Shown piece after piece: positions 45,735 through 56,679 of a stretch of 64,000 nucleotides of DNA. The first letter of the stretch is position 1, and the number at the start of each line of letters is the position of its first letter. The notes under the pieces were generated by a model. The model saw only the letters and a program-made list of their open reading frames with translations. It had not been told where the DNA came from and did no database searches. Both the position numbers and the translations under genes were made by a program. The stretch lies in the NCBI GenBank assembly GCA_033782935.1, contig JAWQEG010001395.1:1520501-1584500 (forward strand). Reading direction: 5' to 3'. The DNA is from Petrolisthes cinctipes (lineage: Eukaryota; Arthropoda; Malacostraca; Decapoda; Porcellanidae).

Positions 45735-46956
45735 TTAATTCTCGTTACCAGATAAATCTAGGGCAGTGCGCTCCTGGGCTCCCAACTCATGCCTGACAGC
45801 CAAAGGTCGAGAGTCACGGCTGGAGACTCTTGCAAAAGCCTCTGCCATGGTGTAGGCCACTGTTAGACCATCCATGATCTTAATTCCATTGACCTTAAGA
45901 ACAGGTGGAGAACTAGGAGAAAACTTCACCGCCATCTTACGGACTCTCCTGAACACTTGGGTGAGTGGGGTTTTAGTATTAATTGAAGACACATAGGCCT
46001 TCCAAGATGCACGTCGTGCCTCTTTTAAAACTCGTCTAGCCCGAGCCCTTGCCCGTCGGAAATCCTCTAAAAGAGTTGGGTCCCCACGATTGCGACGAAG
46101 GCGAGAGAAAGCAGCGTGCTTCTCCCGCACAGCAGTGGTGCAGATTGGTGTCCACCAAGGGACAGGATGCGTGGGAAATTGGCAAGAAGTTTTAGGGACA
46201 GAGTTGAGAGCGGCAGAGTGGAGCATATCAGTGAAATATGTTACAGCCTTGTCAGAGCTACCAAAATCTGCTACAGAAGAGACCAAAGAAGTTAGCTCTC
46301 TAAAAAACTCCCAGTCAGCCTTCTCTAATCTCCACCTAGAAAGACGAAACTGTGGTTCGTACCTGTTACCTTCTAAAAGTATAGGGAAGTGGTCACTGCC
46401 ATATAAATCGGGCAACACACTCCAAGTAAAATCCAACAGAGCACTGGGTGAGCAGAGGGAAATGTCTATGACGGTAAATGTCCCAGTAGGGCTATTAAAA
46501 TGTGTCACATCTCCAGTACTTAAAACCCCTAATCCCTCATCCTCAATAAAAGAAGCCAATAAAACACCCCTGGGGTTGACCGAACTATCACCCCACAGAG
46601 GATGACGACCATTAAAATCACCAAATAAAATAAAGGGAGAGGGAAGGTCACGTACAAGACTGTTGAGATCACCCCTCTCAACTGTAACACTGGGAGGAAG
46701 GCATAGACTGCACACAGTGTAGGGGCGTTCCATAGAAACCTTAACTGTGACAGCCTAGAGTGGAGTGTAAAGCTCCAGGCTCGTGCATGGAATATCTCGG
46801 CGAACTAGGATGGCAGAGCCACCATGGTGACCCCTTCAAATGAATTGGAATAAAATGCAGAATATGCTGGAGGACTGGCAGGAATGTAGTCTCTTCGAGA
46901 GAAACACATGCAGGAGAGAAGAACGCGCAGTTCCTCTCAAGCAGCACACAAACCAA
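45735..46956 (-). pseudogene. LINE copy J1: AP endonuclease and linker
   Basis: The frame 46733-45735 (332 codons) has the endonuclease core PSPFILFGDFNGRHPLWGD, THFNSPTGTFTVIDISLC and the catalytic GSDHFPI, then the linker WKAYVSSINTKTPLTQVFRR up to the RT start. The N-terminal endonuclease strand with its first acidic residue is shifted into 46956-46741. Longest intact stretch of this copy. Confidence 0.85.
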
Positions 46957-47025
46957 GGCAATTCCACTGAAGGACCTTGAACAGTGTTACTTTAGTACTG
47001 ATTTTTGGGAAGCCTCACGGAGAGA

Positions 47026-48118
47026 CTACTCACTACCACCTTGACCTGAGGGTTTACTCAAACGATAAGTTTTGTCTAATCCTGAGCCACTAGAAGAAGA
47101 GCGAACCCGAGGAGTAGTACTTGGGGCAGTAATTGGGACCCGTTGACGAGTCCCTGAAGCATCTGATATGTTAGAAGAAGATGAAGGTATATGAGCTGGG
47201 ATATTCTTTGAAACAATTACATTGGTTTTGTCCTGTACAGCAGTGGTTTCACTGTCACAGACAGATACATCAACATACATAATACAGGTGGAAGAATCAC
47301 TCCGCTGCTCAAGCGGAAGAGAAACTGAATCTTTTAAAGTCACAACACCCGAGGCATCCACATTAACTTCACGCCCCTCCAATGTTCCCCCCCAAAAAGG
47401 AAGCTTGCGAGGGGGAACATCTGTTGAATCAAGATTTTCATCAGAGCCACGAGAACGCTTCTGGTGAAATTGAGAGGAAACTATGGATGAGTCTTGCATG
47501 GAGGAACATCCATGGATTCAAGTGCCACAAAGGAACCACGAAGACGTCTCTGTTGGAGTTTAGCTGACTTAAGCTTCCTTTTTGGAGAGCGTGTGACAGC
47601 GTGAACCTCTACCACATGGACACCTTTAGCTAAAGTCTGAGAATTGTCATCTATTAAAGGGTCACCAGAATGAGTGACTGATACAATTTCCAAGACATAA
47701 AAGTATTATGTAGTGAAACCTTAGAAACACTCTCACTAGAACAAGAAGCAGCCACTTTTTGAGAGAGTTGAGAGGGTGCTTCAACTGATTTAGGGCGAAG
47801 GGAGGAGGCATATGTCTTCACACCACCATTCTTCTGTCGCCTGAAGTTAAGTTGCCGTCTGGCACTACCAATGCTGATGAATTGGGTTTTATCCAAGTGT
47901 AGGATATCCTGCTCAAGGAGGTACATCTTACATTGGCGAGAACGTAAGGGGTGAGCATCCCTGATGTAAAAGCAGTAACTCTCTGACTGACACTCAGAAG
48001 TAGAATGTGAGTCAAGATCAGAACAATTACCACACCGAGAACGGTTGTTGCAGTTCCTCCTCCCATGACCAAACTCATAACAACAGAAACACTGTAAAGG
48101 ACGCTCAACAAAAAGCTT
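47026..48118 (-). pseudogene. LINE copy J1: ORF1 (Gag-like)
   Basis: Frames 48111-47818, 47926-47654 and 47499-47026 are consecutive parts of ORF1. The first contains the zinc-knuckle region (reading CFCCYEFGHGRRNCNNRSRC in another frame), the second a basic linker, and the third the C-terminal Ser-rich SNISDASGTRQRVPITAPS region ending before ORF2. The RRM-like N-terminus is missing because the copy stops at the junction with J2 at about 48119. Confidence 0.7.
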
Positions 48119-49135
48119 AGCTCTCAGCCTTTTAATATGCCTTCCAAGTGATTTTTACTCTCCCGCAGCCTTCTTTTACTATTTTTAGTGATTCCTGTAG
48201 TGCCTTGCAGGCCTTGGGAAATTGTAACTCTTCCCATCCCCTGGTGTTGGCCATTCTCGAGTGGCTTGCCTTCCTGGGTCGTCGTGGCTGCAGAGTTACA
48301 TTTTTTGGGTTCTGCCTCATGTGGGTGTCGATGGGAATGAGCTGGCTGATGCCCTGGGTAAGGCTGCGGCTCTCCAGTTCTTGGCCTCCTGCCAGGCGTC
48401 ATTCCGTACCTGCTGTGGAACTTCGATCCTACATAGATGCTGCCGTTCGTTCCTGCTGGCAGGACAAATGGGATGCCATTGGGGCTAACAAGCTCTGCGG
48501 CATCCGCCAGTGTCTGGGTTTGTGAAGCTACAACGACCTGTCCTGACGGTGGGAGACGGCTCTTGCCCGCCTCCACATTGGTCACTCACGTTTGACTCAT
48601 GGATTTTTAATGGAGAGGGCTCTCCCTCCCTACTGTGATAATTGTATATAGACTCTAGTCTCTTTGACAGTGCGTCATCTTCTTGCGAAGTGTCCCAGCC
48701 TTTTCGTCGGTACCTCTCCATGTAGCAGATGAGGGACGGTTCTTAAAGTCAGTCTCTCTTAGGTGCTTGTAGTGTGAGAGGGAACACTCTCTCCTTTGTG
48801 GAGAAGACTGGCCTCCTCCACAAGTTGTGAATATTATTATATTTATTGCTTCTTCTTTTATTTTAGATTGTTCAAAGTTTTTATTCTTATATATATCTTA
48901 AGTTAATCAGATTATTTTATTAAAATGTGAGTTTTAGTTGATATGTCCTTTTAATCATGCTAGTTTTTTATTTTGGGATAGTGAAGTCTGTATAAAATGT
49001 GTATATATTTTATAAATTATAAAAATGACCACATATTGTAATCTTTTGAATTTAATATTACCATGTGAGGAATATGACCCTACCTGTTGCGCCGCCAGAT
49101 GCCTAGTGACATCTATCAATCAATCAATCAATCAG
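48119..49135 (+). pseudogene. LINE copy J2: RNase H to 3' tail, inverted against J1
   Basis: Plus strand. Starts inside RNase H (FSDSCSALQALGNCNSSH), passes the C-terminal domain (about 48420-48800) and the 3' UTR (TGTTGCGCCGCCAGATGCC near 49086), and ends in an ATCA repeat at 49111-49135. J1 ORF1 abuts it head-on with the shared word AGCTCTC at the junction. Confidence 0.8.
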
Positions 49136-49441
49136 ACAATGCTTGGAGACTCCATTCCTGCCAGTCCTGCTTTTTTACCAATTACTTTGAAGGATATGGC
49201 ACCATGGAGGCTCTGCCACGCGAACTTCCATATATGAGCCTGGAGCTTGACACTCAGCTCCAGGCTGTTCCAGTTAAGGTTTTCTGGACCGCCCCTATTT
49301 CTTCCTCCCAGTGATATAATTGAGATGGGTGATCTCTCCCGTCTCGTATGAGACCTTCCCTCTCCCTTTATTTTAATGGGTGATTTTAAGGCTTGTCGTC
49401 CTCTGTGGGTTGACAATACAGGCAATCCCAGAGGTATTTTA

Positions 49442-49473
<32 letters not shown>

Positions 49474-50030
49474 TTTTTATGGAGGATGAGGGATTAGAGA
49501 AGGCTGAATGGCGGTTTTTAAAAGTTCTGACTTCGGTCTTTTTTGTTGCAGATTATAGTTCTGACGAGGCTCTGATCTGCCTCACTGGTATGCACCACTC
49601 TGCAGCTCTCCACTCAGTCCTTAAAACCTCTGGCCTCTTTCCCAAACATCCTGTCCCTTGGTGGTCAACAGAATGCACGACTGCTGTGCGAGAAAAGCGC
49701 ACTGCTTTCACTCACCTTTGTCGCAATCGTTGGAACCATATATTTTTTTAGAGGACTTCCAACAGGTGAGGGCTCTGGCTAGATGAGTTTTAAAAGAGAC
49801 ACGATGGGCATCTTGGAAAGCCTATGTGTCTTCAATAAATACTGAAACCCTATTCACCCTAGTGTTCAAGAGAGTTTGCAAGGTTGCGGGGAAGTTTTCT
49901 CCTAGTCCCCCACCTGCATTTAAAGTCAATGTGGTTAAGCTTACGGATGGTTTAATAATTGTTGTCGCCATGGCGGAGGCTTTTACAAGAGTCTCTAGCC
50001 GTGACTCTTGACCTCTTGCTGTTAGTGATG
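49136..50030 (+). pseudogene. LINE copy J3: endonuclease/linker with core deletion
   Basis: Starts at the N-terminal endonuclease region (CLGDSIPAS...), then (GT)n/T-run at about 49443-49480. The frame 49380-49751 resumes at MEDEGLEKAEWRFLKVL, so about 80 residues including the SDHFPI active site are missing. The linker is readable as HPVPWWSTECTTAVREKRTA and YVSSINTETLFTLVFKRV. The T-run marks the deletion point. Confidence 0.75.
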
Positions 50031-50039
50031 AGTTTTAAG

Positions 50040-50631
50040 CCAAGGAGCTTATTGCCCTAGATTTTTCGGGGCACGAGAATGAAAGTTATATTCATATTTT
50101 CACCCTGAGAGATCTGCACTCTGCTCTCTCTCTCCCTCTCTCTGCAGCAACACTTCTTCTAGGCCAGACAACATCCCGTATGCGATGTTGAGACACTTGG
50201 GTGAGGAGGCAATTTCATTTCTTCTAGCTTTATAGAACAGAATCTGGCTGAAGGGTGTCTTCCCATTTGCGTGGAATGTTGCTATCATTCTTCCTTTCTC
50301 CAAGCCAGGCAAGCACTCATGTGTTGCCGTCAATTACCGACCTATTGCCTTGACCTCCTGTCTCTCCAAACTATTTGAGAAGATGGTGAATGCCAGACTG
50401 GTGTACTTTCTGGAACGGGGGCTCATTTGTCTCTGTCCCAGTCTGGCTTTTGTAAACACCGTTCCACTACAGACGCTCTGGTCAGGTTAGAAACTGCTGC
50501 ATGTGAGGCTTTTGCACGATATCAACACATAGTGTGTGTATTCTTCGATTTAGAGAAAGCTCATGGCAATATGGCATCCTGCAGCAACTCTATGCTTATG
50601 GCCTGTGGGGTCGCCTTCTACTCTTTCTTAA
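50040..50631 (+). pseudogene. LINE copy J3: reverse transcriptase, first part
   Basis: RT motifs 0-3, broken by frame changes: PDNIPYAMLRH region (50165), YRPIALTSCLSKLFEKMVN (50335) and SQSGFCKHRSTTDALVRLE with FFDLEKAHG (50427-50570). Interrupted at 50632 by a TTAA MITE. Confidence 0.8.
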
Positions 50632-51218
50632 CTCTTTAACCGCATGTGACTACATAAGACGACACCACCAACAAGTGTGGAGGACAGCGGGTGACGACAT
50701 TAGTGGACACAAGTGTTTAAAAATGAGCACCCCATAACATGCTAGTTTCGGGTTGGCAACACTGTGTGTGATAGCGAAGGGACTCTCCAGAGTCTTGCCA
50801 ACCATAGGTGGATGTATTACCATCACTCCTCTTTTTCTGTAATTACCATATATGTAATTAAAATCAAGAGTAACGTTATATTTCATATTGTAGTGTTGAA
50901 AAATGTGATTCTATCATGTTTTATAACGAAATCAGAGTGTGATACCGTACTTAGATATGTAAATAGAGTGTAAAAGTGAATTTTGAGTTATGGTCATTCT
51001 GAGCTGGCTATCCTATTGATATGCATTTAGTCTTAACAAGTACATTAGAAGACAGCTAAAGGTTTGTACTTCAATATCCTGTATCATTTATTTATGTAGC
51101 ATGAGTGGTTTACAAGCTAATAGCTGTCATATGTGTTGTTTATATAGTGATAATGAGTGCATGAGAAAGGTCCGCAAGACAGAGGTGCCAATGCTCGGTA
51201 ATGCACGCATTTTAAGGG
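50632..51218. mobile_element. piggyBac-like MITE, 587 bp, inside J3
   Basis: TTAA at 50628-50631 and 51219-51222. Ends CTCTTTAACCGCATG and (inverted) CCCTTAAAATGCGTG are imperfect TIRs. The flanks join exactly as in the uninterrupted sister copy at 63.84 kb (TTTCTTAAGGAGTTT), so the insertion site is certain. No transposase inside. Confidence 0.85.
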
Positions 51219-52410
51219 TTAAGGAGTTTCTCAGTTTTTGTGTGAGGGTTGGTACAGTTCTCTCTGCAACTGTAGCATAGGAGGAGGGCATTCCCCAGGG
51301 AAATGTTCTAAGTGTCACATTATTTGCAATGGCAATTAACGCCATTGCCTCATCCCTTCCGGACGGTGTAACTGACTCGATGTACAGTCTCCTCCAGTCC
51401 CGCTTTCACCATTTCAGCATTGCCAACGTATACACCCGGCATCGTGTGAGCTACCAGTTCCGACTCTCGCATCCGAAACACCTGCTATCAACCCTTACTC
51501 TTACTGGCAGGTGTTTTGGATGCGAGAGTCGGAAGTGGTAGCTCACACGATGCCGGGTGTATACGTTGGCAACACTGAACTGGTGAAAGCGGGAGTGGAG
51601 GAGACTGTACATCGAGTTAGCTACACCGTCCGGATGGAGGAGACTGTACGTTGACGACCTGGCAGTCTGATTTGCTGCTTCCCGTATGTCAGTGGCGGAG
51701 CAGCGCATGCATCTTGCCCTCAACAGGGTGTCGCACCAGGCTGGTTCTCATGGGTTTTGCTTCTCTCCCGCTATGACGGTTGCTATGTACTTCTGCCGCC
51801 TCTGGGGCGTCCATCTCGATCTGGACCTATTCATGTATGGTCATCGGATATGTTGTGTTGAGGAGACTCGCTTTTTGGGTCTTCTTTTTGACAGACGTCT
51901 GACTTGAGTTCTCCATCTCCGTTCACTTAAGGTCTCTTTCCTCCAGGCTCTCAACCTGTTGAGGGTACTGGGCCATACGTTCTGGGGGGCTGATCAAGCC
52001 ACCCTCCTCTGCCTATATCGTGCTCTCTTTAGGTCGAAACTCGATTATAGGTGTGAGGTGTACGCCTCTGCCACAGCTGTCCATTTCAGAATCTTAGACC
52101 CTGTTCATCATGCTGGAGTATATCTGGTGACCGGAGCCTTCAGGTCTTCCACGATCCCCAGTCTCCTGGTGGACGCTGATGAGCCACCTCTTGATCTCCG
52201 TCGCCAGTCCTTGATGGTTAGTTGTTGGCATTGCTTACCTGGTCTTCCTGATTCCCTTCTTCACTTGGTGGTGTTTTCCGACATCATGTCTCAGTCCTTC
52301 CTCTCACATCCTCACATGTCCTTCGGTTTCCAGGACAGTAAGGCTATGAAGGAGTTTGGCATTGATGACTTCCAGATATGTCCTTTGTGCACACCCAGGG
52401 TGGCTCACTC
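51219..52410 (+). pseudogene. LINE copy J3: RT second part and thumb
   Basis: EEGIPQGNVLSVTLFAMAIN (51270), then the foldback insertion, then YVDDLAV at 51645-51665. RMSVAEQRMHLALNRV, EETRFLGLLFDRRL, VLGHTFWGADQATLLCLYRA and DEPPLDLRRQSLMV follow. YVDD is restored only after the foldback, so RT is interrupted. Stops occur at 51740 and 51906. Confidence 0.8.
51358..51634. repeat. Foldback with 127-bp arms in the LINE RT
   Basis: 51358-51484 pairs with 51508-51634 without indels around a 23-base loop. The outer about 20 bases of each arm are LINE sequence (TCCGGACGGTGTA), present in both orientations. The inner part (AGTCTCCTCCAGTCCCGC... CATCGTGTGAGC) is foreign. GTAC occurs at each end of the foreign core. 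GGAGGAGACTGTAC is repeated once more at 51637-51650 before the LINE resumes. Confidence 0.85.
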
Positions 52411-52429
52411 TTGAACTTGCTTTCCATAA

Positions 52430-52983
52430 ATGAAGGAATTATTCCTCCTCCAGTGGCTCGCTCCCTCCCTCTTTTTAGAACATACTTCCTCTCTCAGGAT
52501 CTCCCTCCTTGTGTACACTGATGGGTCAACGTCTGATGCTGGAGTTGGTTCTGGGACTGTCTTTCTCGACTATTGTCGTGGTAGGAAGCTCCCTTCTGTC
52601 ATGTCTATTTGTACTGCTGTGCTCCCGGCCATTTTATATGCCCTCCAAGTAATTTTTACTCTCCCGCATTCTTCTTTTACCATTAGCGATTCCTGTAGTA
52701 CCTTGCAGAACTTGGGCATTTTTAACTCTTCCATTCCCTGGTGTTGGCCATTCTTGAGTGGCTTGTCCTCCTGGGACATCGTGGCCACAGAGTCACATTT
52801 CGTTGGGTCCCGACCCATTTGGGTGTCGATGGGAATGAGCGGGCTGACGACCTGGCTAAGGTTGTGGCCTCCAGTGCCACCAGCGATCCAATTTGTCGAA
52901 CTACAGTGACTTGTCCCACCGGTGGGAAACGGCTCTTGCCCGTCCTCGCATTTGCCACTCACGCTTGACCCATATATATCTAA
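52430..52983 (+). pseudogene. LINE copy J3: RNase H
   Basis: VYTDGSTSDAGVGSGTVFLD (active-site Asp), SICTAVLPAILYAL (Glu of TAEL lost), then SDSCSTLQNLG and, in another frame, FRWVPTHLGVDGNERADDLA. The catalytic set is incomplete. Confidence 0.8.
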
Positions 52984-53262
52984 CCACCTAGCTGAGGGTA
53001 TTATCTATCGGGGCAGCTTGCGCCTCTCTCCTCACTTGCAGTCACTATGTAAACAACACATTTGACGGCTAAGAGCTTGTTACCACTCATGCTACATAAA
53101 TAAATTATACAGGATATTGAAGTACAAATCTTTAGCTATTTCCTGATGTACTTGTGAAGACTAAAATGACATCTGTAGGATGGGTATGTACCTCACAATG
53201 ACATCAACTCAATATTCACTTTTACATTCTATTTACACCATATTTACATAGCGAATTAAGGG
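52984..53262. mobile_element. TTAA MITE, inverted shorter relative
   Basis: Most of it is the reverse complement of 50960-51150 of the larger MITE (GCTACATAAATAAATTATAC, GATATTGAAGTACAAA). The right border AAGGG-TTAA (53260-53266) is clear. The left target is CTAA, probably a mutated TTAA. It interrupts the LINE between RNase H and the C-terminal domain. Confidence 0.65.
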
Positions 53263-53838
53263 TTAATAGAGAGAACTCCCCCTCCCTACTGGTATGATTG
53301 TCTGGTCCCCTTGACTGTGCGGCACCTTCTCGTGGAGTACCCCAGCCTTGGGGACCTTCATCATAGGTACCTCTCTGGGTACCGGGTGGGGGACGATTTT
53401 TATAGTCTCTCCAATGTGCTCGGGGAGGAGGAAGGAGGCTTGTAGTGTGGGAGGGAACACTCTCTCCGTTGTGGAGGGTGCCAGCCTCCTCCACAAGTTG
53501 TAAATTTTATGGCCTCTTAATTTTCATGTTGTGATTTTTATGGCTTCCTTTTTTAGATAGTTCAATGTTTGTTTACTCTTTTTTTTAATATCTTTTAATC
53601 AGGCAATTTTAGCATAATGTGAGTTTTTAATAATGTATCCTTTTAATTATACTGCTGCTCCCTTTTGGTGGAGTGATGCATCGTATATGTATCTATATAA
53701 TTTATACATACAATAAATTATATTAATGACCAAAGTTTGGGAACTTAGAAAATTTAATAATATGTTCAGCTGTATATAACCCTGGTTGTTGCGCCTCCAG
53801 ATGCCTTGGCATCTATTAATCAATCAATCATTCAATCA
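53263..53838 (+). pseudogene. LINE copy J3: C-terminal domain and 3' UTR
   Basis: Frame-broken DCLVPLTVRHLLVEYPSLG zinc-type segment at about 53295-53350. The family 3' UTR follows (ACTGCTGCTCCCTTTTGG near 53651; TTGCGCCTCCAGATGCC near 53788), with an ATCA repeat ending at about 53838. Confidence 0.75.
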
Positions 53839-54098
53839 TGTCTGGGAAGTGTAGCCTACATGTGTTTTTGAGTCGTGTGTATATTAAAATTACCACCCGA
53901 CTTCTGGATGTCGACGAAGTCTTCAAAAGTACATCAAAAGACAGCTATAGATATTTATTTGATGTATCATTCATTGATGTAGGATAAATGGTTTAGATGC
54001 TATTTGTCGTCAAATTCTTATTTACACTGTGAGTGCGAGGCTGGAAAAAGGCCTGGGCGAGAGAGTGGCCACGCACAAGACGGCCCACGATTAGAGGG
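53839..54098. mobile_element. TTAA MITE, diverged third relative
   Basis: AAAAGACAGCTATAGATATT...ATGTAGGATAAATGGTTTAG tracks 51045-51120 of the MITE at 50.6 kb in the same orientation, and the right end is TTAGAGGG-TTAA (54099-54102). The left border could not be fixed. It ends only about 25 bases from the donor of receptor exon 2. Confidence 0.55.
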
Positions 54099-54126
54099 TT
54101 AATTACTACTAGAAACTATTAGTTAC

Positions 54127-54285
54127 CATAGGAGTGAAGATGCTGAGGATTAGAAAGGGAGGAATGACACGGGAGGGTGCCTTGCTGAGGATGACCATAA
54201 GATCTGTGCCATATGGGTTACCGAAGTCCACGACTGTGGCCCGCAATAGACTTGGGCTGAAGTCCATAGGCGCTACATCAGCTTC
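54127..54285 (-). CDS. Ionotropic receptor, exon 2 (end of S1)
   Basis: 159 nt, 53 codons. Acceptor TGTACACAG, donor GTAACT, phase 0 at both sides. The peptide begins EADVAPMDFSPSLLRATVVD and continues FGNPYGTDLMVIL, matching the S1 segment of iGluR/IR ligand-binding domains (G.AD....P...T..R....DF..P...). The Arg of SLLRATVV is at the position of the conserved ligand-carboxylate Arg. It ends PPFLILSIFTPM, leading into M1 in exon 3. No stop codon. Confidence 0.92.
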
Positions 54286-54538
54286 CTGTGTACAGATAAG
54301 GAGACACGGATGGTAGTGAGGTAGAATGAGACAAAATATAATATATGTTTGAAACCTTTCTTAATATGAGGCAGATGATATTTTTATCATTTTATGGTGA
54401 GACAGTTCCAAATAAACAACATTTGTAACATTATTTGCTATAAAAATTATGCAAAGAAAACTCTTCAAGGAACAACATTCAACAATAGTTATTTAATTAT
54501 TTTCAAGGATTATACCTTAGACATTTATGTACAGTTTT

Positions 54539-54850
54539 TGTGAGAGAGTTAGCAGGCCGTGCAGAGCAGAGTGTGTTGAGATGGTTTGGACATGTGGAGA
54601 GAATGGAGGAGAATAGAATGGTAAAGAGGATAGGGGGCTCAGATGTGGGAGGTGTAAGGAGGAGAGGAAGGCCACAGAGGTGATGGATGGACACTGTGAA
54701 AGGAGCTCTGAGTGAGAGGTATATCTGTGGAGCAAGGTAGAGTGACTGCACGTGACAAAAACGAGTGGAGGAGGTTGGTGAATGCTTGAAAAGTGGACGT
54801 GGCTTCACGGTTCTTAGAGGAGGGGCCTGCATTGAGTGTGGCCCATGGCC
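54539..54850 (+). pseudogene. LINE ORF2 C-terminal fragment (WFGHVERM type)
   Basis: VRELAGRAEQSVLRWFGHVE, then ENRMVKRIG and RRRGRPQR, a stop, and WMDTVKGALSER. Same C-terminal module as 32215-32328, with more of it preserved. No RT attached. Confidence 0.7.
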
Positions 54851-54859
54851 GGCTGAATG

Positions 54860-55516
54860 CTGGAGGGGGAGTTTGCCCTGTAGTTAAGTGGCAGTGGTAA
54901 ATCAGCCTTTCCTATGGATGTAAACATAGCAGTGCCACTTGTAGTCCCACAAGGGGATATGGTTGTGCGGTGGGGGTTGCTCCCTCCTCCAACAGGGATT
55001 GGGGGATTGAGATGAGGAGTGTATGTGTGTGTGGGGGGGGGGGGGAGTTCTACTTTTGACGATTTTCCCCGCAATGGGAACTGCCTTGACGTGGTGGGGG
55101 GCTTGCGTGTCTCCGAGACCTGGCGAGCTAGACTAGAGGGGGCTCCGGCCCCTGCTCTTCCCAGATTTCGGGGAGAGAGGGCTTCCCATGCTAGTAAGGT
55201 CACCAGTGAGAGACCAGACTAAATGGTTCCTATGCAACAGGCTGCCAGTACGAGCCAATATTGCTTCCCTCCAGAGGGACTGCCCTCTAGGGGCCGTTCT
55301 ATGTTGGATGGTTGGGTGTCTGGCCAGGAGATGTTGGGGAAGGGGGTCTCAGCACCGTCGTGGGCAAACTTTCGAGCCATTGGGGCTGCTTTTTAAAGCG
55401 AGTGGCCCCATGGGGGAAGAGGTACCCCACCCACGGCGACCAGCGTTCGGTCCCCTCATCTGACCGGTAGGTAGTAGCTCTTTGGCTCCTGCAGCCAATA
55501 TAACAAAATCAATGAT
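54860..55516 (+). other. Probable 5' untranslated/ORF1-leading part of LINE copy J4
   Basis: GC-richer than its surroundings, with an 11-base G run near 55036. It leads straight into the ORF1 start of copy J4. No host or transposase motif recognised. Assignment as LINE 5' region is inference from position. Confidence 0.35.
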
Positions 55517-56380
55517 ATATGGATAACAAAAAGCCTCAATCTCTTCCTCGAGCGGTGGTCGACCAGGCCCTCGAGACGTCACTCTCTGGTCGTGGTGGTA
55601 TGCAGAAGGCTGCAAATAAGAGTAGACCCAGCAGGTCGGGTGTTCTGTCGACGAACCCTGTTAGCGATTTGGACACGTTTATGTTAACAAATGTACTTGC
55701 ATCCCTTTCCTATGGCGCTATCCACTCCATTTTTAAGTGTTTTGGAGTGGTTCTTCATATCCGAATCACTTATGACAGTGACTGTAGGTCTAATCGGTGC
55801 TATATTACTTTCAATACAAATGTTTGTGAGGCTTTTGCACGACATCAACACCTGGTCTGTGTATTCTTGGATTTAGCGAAAACCTATGACACTACATGAC
55901 AATAAGGCATCCTGAAACAACTCCATTCATATGGCCTGCGAGGTTGACTTCCACTTTTTCTTAAGGAGTTTCTCAGTGGTCGCAGTTTTTGTGTGAGGTG
56001 TGGTACAGCCCTCTCTGCACCTGTTGCTCAGGGGGAAGCGTTCTCATTGTCAAGTTGTTTGCAGTGTCAATTAATGCCATTACCTCATCCCTTCTGGACT
56101 GAATAGCCAAATCGATGGACGTTGATGACCTGGCAGACTGGTTTGCTGCTATCCGTATGTCAGTGGCGTAACAGCGCATGCAGCTTGCCCTGGGCAGGGT
56201 GTCTCATTGGGCTTGTTTTCGTGGGTTTCGCTTCTCTTTCTCTCCCACGAAGACGGTTGCTATGCATTTCTGCCACATCCAGGGGGTCCACCCCGATCTG
56301 GACTTATTCATGTATCTTCATCGGATATGTTGTGTTGAGGAGACTCGCTTTTTGGGCACGGATTCACTCTCAAACTAGCC
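55517..56380 (+). pseudogene. LINE copy J4: ORF1 start fused to RT by internal deletion
   Basis: ORF1 N-terminus including VLASLSYGAIHSIFKCFGVV and SNRCYITFNTN (RRM-like, 55680-55820) passes in the same frame straight into the RT block VCEAFARHQHLVCVFLDLAK. More than 2.5 kb of ORF1 and endonuclease is therefore missing. RT continues to a catalytic-box relative MDVDDLADWFAAI (about 56113) and EETRFLG, then stops abruptly at about 56360. Confidence 0.78.
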
Positions 56381-56679
56381 ACCATCTAGTTAAGACTCCT
56401 AGCTGAACTCGCTGTACCAAAGCTTGGCGTCTTCAATAACCTTTGTCAAAACTCAGTTGTGTATTACTTTGCTACACACAACCTTTTCTCCGTAGAAACA
56501 AGACCTACAACCACTATAACTCTACACTATCACGCCACACACATGATCGCAAGAATGGTGGACGATGGTGGAGACAGCAAGTACTGAGGAAAGAGAGAGA
56601 TAGGGGAAACAGTTGAGGCCAAAGGGGCGCACAAACCAAATTGTCTACTGCCTTCAGCACTTTATTACTGTACACTCAC

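Noticed and set aside
46090..46605. 171-codon plus-strand frame
   Set aside because: Antisense shadow of the LINE J1 endonuclease frame.
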